DNA of 64,000 bases from Comamonas suwonensis (GTDB taxonomy: Bacteria > Pseudomonadota > Gammaproteobacteria > Burkholderiales > Burkholderiaceae_C). Position 1 is the first letter of the stretch; every line of letters begins with the position of its first letter. Location: NCBI RefSeq assembly GCF_012844455.2, contig NZ_JABBCQ020000003.1, positions 62,001-126,000 on the forward strand, given 5' to 3'. This document shows positions 17,749-26,219 of this stretch, in pieces. The notes under the pieces are model-generated. The model had not been told where the DNA came from, did no database searches, and saw only the letters and a list, made by a program, of their open reading frames with translations. Made by a program: the position numbers and the translations under genes.

Positions 17749-18927
17749 TTATTTCTCTGCAGTCAGTGTCAGAACCTCGATGCGCGGCAGCACTCCCAGT
17801 CGCACGGCAAAACCGGCCCATAGTCCTGAGCCGCTGCTGACGAACAGCTTCATGTTGCCAATCTCATACTCGCCGCGCACAAAGCCGTTGTTGACGGGGG
17901 CGACCACCCATTGATCCAGGCCTGCAATCAGACCGCCGTGGGTGTGTCCGGAGATTTGCAGGTTCACGCCCTTGGTCGCATTCAGACGAGCGAACTTGGG
18001 CTGATGCGCCAGCAGAATATGAAACTGTGCACCCGCCTTGCGGGCCTGATTGGCCACGGCATCCACATCGGGGGGAATGCCTTCGGGCACATCCGGGTTG
18101 GCGTTGTTGGGCGAGGTGCGGCCATAGACCGGGTCGCCAATGCCTGAGAGCGCCAGCTTGCTGCCCCTGATGTTGATGACCTGCATGCGGTTTTCCAGCA
18201 GATTCAGTCCCAGACTGCGGAATTCGGCCATCCAGCTGTTGTAGCCGCTGTAGTACTCATGATTGCCCGGCGCGGCCCACACACCATAGCGGGCGCTGAG
18301 CCTGGCCAGTGGCGCCACATGGGCGCGTCCGCTGGCGACATCGCCATCCACCATATCGCCTGGCAGCACGATCAGGTCGGGCGCGGCGCCCATGGTGCGA
18401 TCCACAATGGTTTTGACATAGCGTGCATCGTTGACAGGACTGGCATGAATATCGGCCAGCACGGCAACGCGCAGGCCTTCCAGCGCGGGGGGCAGGTGTC
18501 TGACAAGCAGCGGCTGCTCAATCACTCTGGGCGGCTGCAGCGCGTTGAAGACGCCAATGGCGCTCAGCCCCGCCGCCACGACGAGTGCACCGACCGTGAT
18601 GGCCGGAATATGAATGAGCTGCGCCAGGCCCTGACGGCCTGTGAGCGCAGCGAGCAGCCAGAGGAGATCGCGCAGCATGACAAAAACGGCCAGCATCAGC
18701 AAGGTCGCCAGAATCCAGCCGCCGGGCACTTGCAGCTGTGCAATCAAAGAGTAGGGCAGAGCATCGGTCTGCACCGCATACAGCAGCAGCGCCGGAAAAA
18801 TACCCAGTACGGTGGTGATCAGCACTGCCAGCAAGCGTGCTAGTCGCGAGGTGCCGGTGAGGCTGGAGATGGGCCACCAGATCCAGAGGGCCAGTAGCGG
18901 AATAACGAAGGAGGCAGTCGAAACCAT
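17749..18927 (-). CDS. Membrane-anchored metallophosphoesterase
   Basis: ATG at 18927 gives 392 residues; the longer open frame upstream reads over the hrpA start on the other strand and is implausible. Four N-terminal membrane helices (residues 1-130) precede a calcineurin-type phosphoesterase domain with all metal-site motifs in order: ADIHAS, GDMVDGD, GNHEYY, LAHQP and GHTHGG. This is the YkuE/YaeI-like arrangement, whose members hydrolyse phosphodiesters or lipid-linked pyrophosphates at the membrane. Substrate unknown. It is divergent from hrpA. Confidence 0.88.
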   Translation of the reverse strand: MVSTASFVIPLLALWIWWPISSLTGTSRLARLLAVLITTVLGIFPALLLYAVQTDALPYSLIAQLQVPGGWILATLLMLAVFVMLRDLLWLLAALTGRQGLAQLIHIPAITVGALVVAAGLSAIGVFNALQPPRVIEQPLLVRHLPPALEGLRVAVLADIHASPVNDARYVKTIVDRTMGAAPDLIVLPGDMVDGDVASGRAHVAPLARLSARYGVWAAPGNHEYYSGYNSWMAEFRSLGLNLLENRMQVINIRGSKLALSGIGDPVYGRTSPNNANPDVPEGIPPDVDAVANQARKAGAQFHILLAHQPKFARLNATKGVNLQISGHTHGGLIAGLDQWVVAPVNNGFVRGEYEIGNMKLFVSSGSGLWAGFAVRLGVLPRIEVLTLTAEK

Positions 18928-19090
18928 GAGCAAGGGGGAAAACGTAAATTGCCGCGAGCATAGCAAGCGAAGGCTCAAAGCCGATGAATGCGCTTGCGGT
19001 GCCCTGGCCCTCGGCGGGCTGAAATGAACGGGCGCCGCTTTTGCCATCTGCGCACACGAGTAGGCCAGGACGGGGATAATCTCAGCCCTT

Positions 19091-22000
19091 ATGCCTTTGA
19101 AGATCACCTTCCCCGAGTCGCTCCCCGTATCTGGCCGTCGCCAGGAAATCATGGAGGCCATGGATCGCCACCAGGTCATCATCGTCTGTGGTGAGACGGG
19201 TTCGGGCAAGACCACGCAGTTGCCCAAGATTGCGCTGGCGCTGGGGCGCGGCAAGATCAACGCCACGCCGGATGCGAATGGACAGGTGCGCGGTCACCTC
19301 ATCGGCCACACCCAGCCGCGCCGGATTGCGGCCTCATCGGTGGCCAAGCGCATTGCCGAAGAGCTGAACACGCCGCAAGGCGAGGTGGTCGGTTACAAGG
19401 TGCGTTTTCAGGACACGCTGCAAAAGGGTGCCTCCGTCAAGCTGATGACCGACGGCATTTTGCTGGCCGAAACCCAGACCGACCCGCTGCTCAAAGCCTA
19501 CGACACGCTGATCATCGACGAGGCGCATGAGCGCAGCCTGAATATCGACTTTTTGCTGGGTTATCTGCGCCAGATTTTGCCCAAGCGCCCTGATCTGAAA
19601 GTGGTGGTGACATCGGCAACCATCGATGCTGACCGCTTTGCCAAGCACTTTGAAAGCAAGGACGGCCCTGCGCCCGTCATCATGGTCTCCGGTCGCACCT
19701 ACCCGGTGGAGATGCGCTACCGCCCGTTTGAAGGCGAGAAAGACAAGGATTTGAACGACGCCATTGCCGATGGCGTGGACGAACTCTGGCAAGGCGGCAA
19801 GGGCGGGGACATTCTGATCTTCCTGCCCGGTGAGCGCGAAATCCGCGAAGCCGCTGACCACCTGCGCAAACATTTGCAGCATTCGCCCGTGCTGCGCAAT
19901 GCCGAGGTGCTACCGCTCTTCTCGCGCCTGTCGCAGGCCGAGCAAGACCGCATCTTTGACGGCCACACGGGCCGGCGCATCGTGCTGGCCACCAACGTGG
20001 CTGAGACATCGCTCACGGTTCCGGGCGTCAGGTACGTGATTGACGCAGGTACAGCGCGCGTGAAGCGCTATTCTTTCCGTAGCAAGGTGGAGCAGCTGCT
20101 GGTCGAGCCGATTTCGCAAGCCGCAGCCAACCAGCGCGCCGGCCGCTGCGGTCGTGTGGCCAACGGTATCTGTATTCGCCTGTATGACGAGGTGAGCTTT
20201 ACCAGCCGAGACAAGTTCACGGACCCGGAAATCCTGCGTTCTTCGCTGGCCGGTGTGATCTTGCGCATGAAGTCGCTGGGTCTGGGCGATGTGGTGAACT
20301 TCCCGTTTCTGGAAGCACCTTCGGGCCGTGCCATTGCCGACGGCTACCAGTTGCTGGCCGAGCTGGGCGCGGTGGACGACCGTGGCAATCTGCTGGCCAT
20401 GGGCAAGGAGCTGTCACGCCTGCCGCTGGACCCCCGCGTAGGACGCATGATCCTGGAGGCGCGCGACCGCAAGGCCTTGGCCGAGGTGTTGATCATTGCC
20501 GCAGCCATTTCGGTACAAGACGTGCGCGACCGGCCTATGGAAGCGCAGCAGCAGGCCGATCAGGCCCATGCCAAGTTTGACGACGAAAAAAGCGAATTCA
20601 CCGGCTATCTGCGTCTGTGGAAATGGCTGCAGGATGCGCGTGGCGGCAAGGTGGTGGCTCAGTCGCGCAAGGAAATGGCGGCGCAAAACGCACCGGCATC
20701 CAGACCGAGTACACGCAGCCAGGCATTCTTGCCGGTGAGTCAGCGCAGCAGTGGTGCACAGGTCGAAGGCACGGTCGAGGAGCGCCTGGCGCTGTTCAAC
20801 CCTTCCGAAGTGGAGCAAGCTGCCAGTCACAAAATCAGCAACCGGCAGTGGGAGCAGTTGCTGCGTCAGAACTTCATCAACATTCGCCGCGTGCGCGAGT
20901 GGCGCGATATTCATTCGCAGCTGATGACGGTGGTGAAAGAGCAGAAATGGCTGCTCAATAATGAAGCGGCTGGCTACGACGCGCTGCACCTGTCCATGCT
21001 GGCTGGCCTTTTGGGCAATATTGGCTACAAGGCCGAGGAAAGCGAAACGTACCTGGGTGCACATGGCATCAAGTTTCACGCCCATCCCGGTGCCCATCTG
21101 AGCAAGAAACCCGGCCGCTGGATTCTGGCGGCCGAGCAGGTCGAAACCTCGCGCCTGTATGGCCGGGGCATTGCGGCCATTGAGCCGCAGTGGCTGGAAG
21201 AGGTTGGCGGTCATCTTTTAAAGAAGCAGATGCTGGACCCGCACTGGTCCAAAAAGCAAGCCGATGTGGTGGCGCTGGAGCGCGCCACGCTGTACGGGCT
21301 GGTGGTCTATAACGGCCGCCGCGTCAGCTATGGCCGCATCGACCCGCACGAGGCGCGCAACCTCTTCATCCGTCAGGCGCTGGTCGAGGGCGAGTGGGAA
21401 ACCAAGTGGCACTTCTTGCCTGCCAACCTGAAGCTGATGCGCAAGGTAGAAGAGCTGGAGCACAAGAGCCGCCGTCAGGACGTGCTGGTGGATGACGAGT
21501 TGATCTTCGCCTTCTACGACCAGCAACTGCCGCGCGATGTATACAGCGGTGCGACATTCGACCAGTGGTTCCGCGCCCAGAGCAAGTCCAATCCGGACCT
21601 GCTGCGTCTGTCGCGCGACGAGTTGATGCGCCATGAGGCCGCCGGCATCACCACCGACAACTTCCCCAAGCTGGTCAAGCTGGGCGGCGTGGACTGCGCC
21701 GCCGCCTACCTGCACAGTCCCGGCGACGCGCGCGATGGCGTGACCGTCACTGTGCCGCTGTTTGTGCTGAATCAGGTGAGTGACGAGCGTGCCGAATGGC
21801 TGGTGCCCGGCATGCTCAAGGACAAAATTCAGGCGCTGCTCAAGAGCCTGCCGCAGCGCCCACGCAGTCGCTTTGTGCCGCTGCCCGAAAGCGCCGCGCG
21901 CTTGGCAGAGCTGTTTATACAGAGTGAGCGTTGGGGTCAGGGTGGTTTGATCGATGCCCTGCTTAAGCAAGTACGAGATGAGACTTCGCTGGACGTCAAG

Positions 22001-23164
22001 CGTGCGGACTTCAAGCTCGACATGCTGAGCCCGCATTTGTTCATGAACTTCCGCATCACCGACGAGCATGGCCGCCAGTTAGGCCAAAGCCGCAATCTGG
22101 GCGCGCTCAAGGCCGAGTGGGGCGCCAAGGCGCGCGGGGCGTTTCAGGCGCTTGCTTCATTAAAAGTAGCTGCTACCGTTGGTCAACAGGCTGATTCAGG
22201 TCGAAAAGAGTCTGAAACCAACGCCATTCAGGCACAAGCAGCTCCTAAAACTGAGAAGACACAGGCTCCTAATCCCGCCGCCAATCAGGCCAGCAAGCCT
22301 GCTGCTCAGTCGCACGAAGCTCGCTTCAAGGACTGGAGCTTTGGTGAGCTGCCCGAGCTGATGGAAATCAAAAAAGGCGGCACGACGCTGATTGGTTTTC
22401 CAGCCTTGATCGACCACGGCGACGCGGTCGGCATTGAAGTGTTTGACGAGCCTGAAGCCGCGGCCGCCAAGCATCGCGTGGGCCTGCGCCGCCTGTTTGC
22501 TCTGCAGATTCGCGATGCGCTCAAGTACCTTGAAAAGAACATTCCCGATCTGCAGAAGATGGCGGTGGCCTTTATGCCGCTGGGCACGCAGGAAGAGCTG
22601 CGCGAGCAGATCATCAACGTGGCCATTGACCGCGCTTTTCTGCAAGACCCGCTGCCTTCGAACGAAGCCGACTTCAAACAGCGCGTGCAAGAAGGCCGTG
22701 GCCGCCTGACCCTGATCGCGAACGAAGTTGCGCGCATGTCCGGCGTGATCTTGCTGGAATATGCTGCCGCTCAGCGTAAGATCAAAGACACGAAAAATGC
22801 GCCAGAGGCGACGAAGGACGCTGGCGAGCAGCTGCAGAAGTTGATGCCCAAGAACTTCATCGCCATCGCACCTTGGACGCAGCTGGGCCACTATGCCCGT
22901 TACCTCAAGGCCATCACCGTTCGCCTGGATAAATACCGTGCCGACCCAGCCCGCGATGCTGCCAAACTCAAAGAGCTGCAGCCGCTGGAGCAGCGCTACT
23001 GGCGTCTGGTGGCCGAGCGCAAGGGGGCTGTGGACGCGCGAATGCAGGAGTACCGCTGGATGCTGGAAGAGTTGCGTGTGAGCTTCTTCGCGCAGGAGCT
23101 GCGCACGCCTTATCCGGTGAGCAGCAAGCGGCTGGACAAGGTGTGGGCGCAGCTGCAGCAGTGA
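19091..23164 (+). CDS. hrpA: ATP-dependent RNA helicase HrpA
   Basis: A DEAH-box helicase of 1357 residues, close to the long HrpA type (about 1300). Visible motifs are GETGSGKT (34-41), TQPRR (74-78), DEAH (143-146), SAT (about 174) and QRAGRCGR (about 345), followed by winged-helix, ratchet and OB regions and the long HrpA-specific C-terminal half. In E. coli HrpA acts on ribosome-associated mRNA and rescues stalled or collided ribosomes. Two low-complexity linkers stand out, near residues 535-565 and 1020-1070; the second carries a sequence reminiscent of the dispersed repeat. Probably monocistronic or followed by the small HExxH gene 19 bp on. Confidence 0.95.
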   Translation: MPLKITFPESLPVSGRRQEIMEAMDRHQVIIVCGETGSGKTTQLPKIALALGRGKINATPDANGQVRGHLIGHTQPRRIAASSVAKRIAEELNTPQGEVVGYKVRFQDTLQKGASVKLMTDGILLAETQTDPLLKAYDTLIIDEAHERSLNIDFLLGYLRQILPKRPDLKVVVTSATIDADRFAKHFESKDGPAPVIMVSGRTYPVEMRYRPFEGEKDKDLNDAIADGVDELWQGGKGGDILIFLPGEREIREAADHLRKHLQHSPVLRNAEVLPLFSRLSQAEQDRIFDGHTGRRIVLATNVAETSLTVPGVRYVIDAGTARVKRYSFRSKVEQLLVEPISQAAANQRAGRCGRVANGICIRLYDEVSFTSRDKFTDPEILRSSLAGVILRMKSLGLGDVVNFPFLEAPSGRAIADGYQLLAELGAVDDRGNLLAMGKELSRLPLDPRVGRMILEARDRKALAEVLIIAAAISVQDVRDRPMEAQQQADQAHAKFDDEKSEFTGYLRLWKWLQDARGGKVVAQSRKEMAAQNAPASRPSTRSQAFLPVSQRSSGAQVEGTVEERLALFNPSEVEQAASHKISNRQWEQLLRQNFINIRRVREWRDIHSQLMTVVKEQKWLLNNEAAGYDALHLSMLAGLLGNIGYKAEESETYLGAHGIKFHAHPGAHLSKKPGRWILAAEQVETSRLYGRGIAAIEPQWLEEVGGHLLKKQMLDPHWSKKQADVVALERATLYGLVVYNGRRVSYGRIDPHEARNLFIRQALVEGEWETKWHFLPANLKLMRKVEELEHKSRRQDVLVDDELIFAFYDQQLPRDVYSGATFDQWFRAQSKSNPDLLRLSRDELMRHEAAGITTDNFPKLVKLGGVDCAAAYLHSPGDARDGVTVTVPLFVLNQVSDERAEWLVPGMLKDKIQALLKSLPQRPRSRFVPLPESAARLAELFIQSERWGQGGLIDALLKQVRDETSLDVKRADFKLDMLSPHLFMNFRITDEHGRQLGQSRNLGALKAEWGAKARGAFQALASLKVAATVGQQADSGRKESETNAIQAQAAPKTEKTQAPNPAANQASKPAAQSHEARFKDWSFGELPELMEIKKGGTTLIGFPALIDHGDAVGIEVFDEPEAAAAKHRVGLRRLFALQIRDALKYLEKNIPDLQKMAVAFMPLGTQEELREQIINVAIDRAFLQDPLPSNEADFKQRVQEGRGRLTLIANEVARMSGVILLEYAAAQRKIKDTKNAPEATKDAGEQLQKLMPKNFIAIAPWTQLGHYARYLKAITVRLDKYRADPARDAAKLKELQPLEQRYWRLVAERKGAVDARMQEYRWMLEELRVSFFAQELRTPYPVSSKRLDKVWAQLQQ

Positions 23165-23183
23165 TGCGAGCTGGCGGCTTGAA

Positions 23184-23672
23184 ATGCAGAGCCATGCACT
23201 AATGTTCTGGAGTCGCAGCCTGCTGCCGCTGGAGCATGAATTTGTGCTGCGCCATTTTGGCCATTCGCTGCAGTCTCTGCAGCCGCGCATACGGCTGTAT
23301 CTGCGGCGTCTGGGTGATACGCGCCGCGCGCTCTCCATGAACGGTGGTCGTATCTATTTGCCGCGCAGCTTCTTTGAGGCGGGTCAGCCGGAGCGGGTTT
23401 TGAAACTGGATCATCCTGCCGTGGCTGGTGTTTTTGCCCATGAATTGCTGCACCAGTGGCAGCGGCTGCAGGGCGTTGCCGTGACGCGCAAGGCATTGCT
23501 GCTGCATGCCAAGGCCATCTGCCTGCGCAGTGATCCCTATACCTATTGCGTCAGCGATGACGGAGTTGCCATGCTGGAGATTTTTCGAGCTGCATCGGTC
23601 GAGCAGCAAGGCCAGATGTGGGAAGACTATGTGCGGGCCGTGGTGGCTGGTGGTTCCCTGCCCGGCATGTAG
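23184..23672 (+). CDS. Small HExxH putative metallopeptidase
   Basis: A 162-residue protein with a zincin-type motif, AHELLHQWQRLQG, near residue 87 (His-Glu-x-x-His). A third zinc ligand is not obvious; a later HAKAICLRSDPYTY segment may be part of the fold. There is no signal peptide or membrane helix. It follows hrpA by 19 bp in the same direction and may be co-transcribed. The HExxHxWQ pattern recalls small zincins found near export or phage-like systems, but I cannot name the family. Peptidase activity is inferred only from the motif. Confidence 0.65.
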   Translation: MQSHALMFWSRSLLPLEHEFVLRHFGHSLQSLQPRIRLYLRRLGDTRRALSMNGGRIYLPRSFFEAGQPERVLKLDHPAVAGVFAHELLHQWQRLQGVAVTRKALLLHAKAICLRSDPYTYCVSDDGVAMLEIFRAASVEQQGQMWEDYVRAVVAGGSLPGM

Positions 23673-23721
23673 CAGGTGCGGGCATTTGTTGCCGGCGCAG
23701 GTGCAGGCTGAGACACGGAGG

Positions 23722-24234
23722 TCACGAACTCGCGGGGTTGAATGCCGCAATCAGGTCCTGATCCGAGACCTCGCGCGCCGATCCAAAGCCTGCCACATGG
23801 CGGCCAGCGCTGGGTGTGATGCATAGGAAGCGAAAGTCTCCCAGCATGGTCATGGCTTCGGCTTCTGGAAAGCGGGCGAGGTAACTGGACTTGAGCGCCT
23901 GCCAGAGAGCGCTGTCACGAGGTGGCGTAGAGGCCACGCCCGCAATGCTGATGCGCTCCAGCGCATGCACGCCCTGACCCGGCACTTCAGAGGCCACCAT
24001 CATCAGGCTAATGGCAGGGTGTGCCTGCATGGCTCTGGTGTGGCTGGCCAGACCGCTGGCATGAATGACCAGGCAGGAAAAGTCGCTGCACCACGCCCAG
24101 GGCACAAAAGACAGGCAGGGTGCGGGCAGGGCAGATGCTGAAAAATCAGCAAGTGGCTGCACCGCCAAGGCCGCCGTGCGCTGGGTATTGAGCAGTTCGC
24201 GCAGCGATTGCTGGAGTCTGGATTCATGAGACAT
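23722..24234 (-). CDS. Pyridoxamine 5'-phosphate oxidase-like (split-barrel flavin) protein
   Basis: A 170-residue protein with the features of the FMN-binding split-barrel group: LLNTQRTAALAV at the start, LASHTRAMQAHPAISLMM, a VHALERISIAG strand and RFPEAEAMTMLGDFRFLCITPSAG near the C-terminus. It resembles the HugZ-like/heme-utilisation subset more than true PdxH. These proteins bind flavin, F420 or heme and reduce or degrade small ligands. It is on the minus strand, convergent with the HExxH gene and divergent from the acyl-CoA ligase. Substrate unknown. Confidence 0.8.
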   Translation of the reverse strand: MSHESRLQQSLRELLNTQRTAALAVQPLADFSASALPAPCLSFVPWAWCSDFSCLVIHASGLASHTRAMQAHPAISLMMVASEVPGQGVHALERISIAGVASTPPRDSALWQALKSSYLARFPEAEAMTMLGDFRFLCITPSAGRHVAGFGSAREVSDQDLIAAFNPASS

Positions 24235-24412
24235 GGAGCCATGCTAAGCCAAGGTGCGCTGAATCGTAAGTCTTTGCATACGTCACCTGCGGGACGGGTT
24301 CTTGGGGGCATCCCGGATGCTGGATGAGTCTGTGCGGCCTAGTCTTGCGGGCTACTAGTCTTTTAGGACTAAGTGTTTCTCACGCCGCTTTTCAATTACG
24401 GATGACTGACTC

Positions 24413-26101
24413 ATGCCTGCTCATTACGCCTTCTGGCCCACCCGTCTGCCTCACTCCATCACTGTTCCCGTCACCAGCATTTGGGAAAACCTGGCGATCA
24501 ATGCCAAGCGTTACCCGGACAAGGCGGCGCTGGTATTCCTGGGCCGCACCACCACCTATGGGCAGCTGTGCGCGGGCACGGAGCGCATGGCCGCTTATCT
24601 GCACAGCTTGGGCGTTAAGAAAGGTGACCGTGTCATCTTGCTGATGCAAAACACCTCGCAGCTGGTGCTGGCGCATTACGCTATCTTGCGCGCCAATGCG
24701 GTGGTGGTGCCGGTCAACCCCATGAATCTGGCCGAGGAACTCAAGCACTACATCACAGACTCCGGCGCCAAGGTGGCGATTACCTCTGCCGATCTGGCGC
24801 TGGAGCTGGCCAAAGCCAGCAATACCTTGCCGCAGGCCGATGCGCTGGAGCACATGGTCGTCACCCAGTTTGCCGATGGGTTTGACGCCAATGTGCAGGG
24901 GCCGGATGCACCGCCCGAAGCCTGGCGCAGCTGGCTGCTTGGCGAGCGCGAGGCAGCTCTGCTCAGTCACGGAACGGTTCACCCATGGGTGAAGGCGGTG
25001 GCCTGTACTGATGCAGAGCCGCCGCATACCGTGGGGCGCGATGATTTGGCCATTTTGCCTTATACCAGCGGTACCACGGGGCAGCCCAAGGGCTGCATGC
25101 ACCTGCACCGCAGCATCAATCACAACTCCGTGGCTGGTGCTTTATGGGGCACGGGCACGCATGAAAGCGTGGTACTGGGCGTGGTACCCATGTTCCACAT
25201 CACGGGCATGGTGTCGGTGCTGCACAGCGCCATCTACATGGGGGCCACGCTGATCATCATGCCTCGCTGGGATCGCGAGCTGGCAGGGAGGCTGATCTCG
25301 CACTATCAGGTCACCAGCTGGACAAATATCCCGACCATGGTGATCGACCTGCTGGCCAGCCCCAACTTTGCGTCATTTGATCTCTCCAGCCTCAAATACA
25401 TTGGCGGTGGCGGTGCAGCCATGCCCCAGGCTGTGGCCCAGCGCTTGCTGGAACAATATGGTTTGCGCTTTTGCGAAGGCTATGGGTTGACCGAGACCGC
25501 CGCGCCTTCGCACAGCAATCCGCCTGATCATCCCAAGCAGCAATGTCTGGGCATTCCCTTTATGAGCACGGATGCGCGTGTGATCAGTCCCGATACGCTG
25601 GAGGAGGTTGCCCAAGGCGAGTCGGGCGAGATTGTGGTCAACGGCCCCGAAGTGTTTGAGGGCTATTGGCAGCGCCCAGAGGCAACCGAAGATGCTTTCA
25701 TGGTGCTGGATGGCAAGCGTTTCTTTCGCACCGGCGATCTGGGGCGTGTGGATGAGGAGGGCTATTTCTTCATCACCGACCGACTCAAACGCATGATCAA
25801 TGCCAGCGGCTTCAAGGTCTGGCCGGCCGAGGTCGAATCGCTGATGTTTCGTCACCCCTCCATTCAGGAAGCATGCGTGATCTCTGCCAAGGATGCTTAC
25901 CGCGGCGAAACCGTCAAGGCCGTGGTCGTGCTGCGCGCAGGTCATGAAGCCACAACGGCAGAAGATATTCTTGAGTGGTGCCGCATCAATATGGCTGTCT
26001 ACAAGGCACCGCGCATCGTGCAATTTGTGCAGGCATTGCCCAAGAGCGGCAGCGGCAAAGTGATGTGGCGAATGCTGCAGGAGCAGGAAGCGGCTGCTTG
26101 A
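24413..26101 (+). CDS. Long-chain fatty-acid--CoA ligase (AMP-binding)
   Basis: A 562-residue ANL-superfamily enzyme that activates a carboxylic acid with ATP to an acyl-adenylate and then the CoA thioester. Motifs: YTSGTTGQPKG (217-227, phosphate loop), GYGLTE (about 360), TGDLGRVDEEGYFFITDRLKRMI (hinge, about 445-467) and the terminal catalytic lysine in PKSGSGKVMW. Length and the PMFHITGMV stretch match FadD-like medium/long-chain or aromatic-acid ligases; exact acid unknown. No clear Shine-Dalgarno. It stands alone between a divergent gene and convergent decarboxylase. Confidence 0.9.
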   Translation: MPAHYAFWPTRLPHSITVPVTSIWENLAINAKRYPDKAALVFLGRTTTYGQLCAGTERMAAYLHSLGVKKGDRVILLMQNTSQLVLAHYAILRANAVVVPVNPMNLAEELKHYITDSGAKVAITSADLALELAKASNTLPQADALEHMVVTQFADGFDANVQGPDAPPEAWRSWLLGEREAALLSHGTVHPWVKAVACTDAEPPHTVGRDDLAILPYTSGTTGQPKGCMHLHRSINHNSVAGALWGTGTHESVVLGVVPMFHITGMVSVLHSAIYMGATLIIMPRWDRELAGRLISHYQVTSWTNIPTMVIDLLASPNFASFDLSSLKYIGGGGAAMPQAVAQRLLEQYGLRFCEGYGLTETAAPSHSNPPDHPKQQCLGIPFMSTDARVISPDTLEEVAQGESGEIVVNGPEVFEGYWQRPEATEDAFMVLDGKRFFRTGDLGRVDEEGYFFITDRLKRMINASGFKVWPAEVESLMFRHPSIQEACVISAKDAYRGETVKAVVVLRAGHEATTAEDILEWCRINMAVYKAPRIVQFVQALPKSGSGKVMWRMLQEQEAAA

Positions 26102-26112
26102 ATTCTGCTGGG

Positions 26113-26153
26113 GAAAGCAAGGGGCGTGAGCATGCTTTCGCCCCCTTGCTTTC
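26113..26153. terminator. Hairpin downstream of acyl-CoA ligase
   Basis: Arms GAAAGCAAGGGGCG (26113-26126) and CGCCCCCTTGCTTTC (26139-26153) pair with one bulged C. There is no good T-run after it, so it may stabilise the mRNA end rather than terminate by itself. Confidence 0.45.
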
Positions 26154-26179
26154 ACTCTAGAAAGTTCGCTAGTAGACAA

Positions 26180-26202
26180 GAAAAAGCCGCCCGAGGACGG
26201 CT
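26180..26202 (-). terminator. Terminator of the decarboxylase gene
   Basis: Read on the minus strand, AGCCGTCC/GGGCGGCT (26202-26185) forms a short GC stem followed at once by T5 (26184-26180). It lies 18 bp after the decarboxylase stop codon. Confidence 0.75.
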
Positions 26203-26219
26203 ATGGAATGGGGCTGTAC

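Noticed and set aside
17634-17840. A 68-codon plus-strand frame in the AT-rich gap
   Set aside because: It runs into the metallophosphoesterase gene on the other strand and has no ribosome-binding site or recognisable product.
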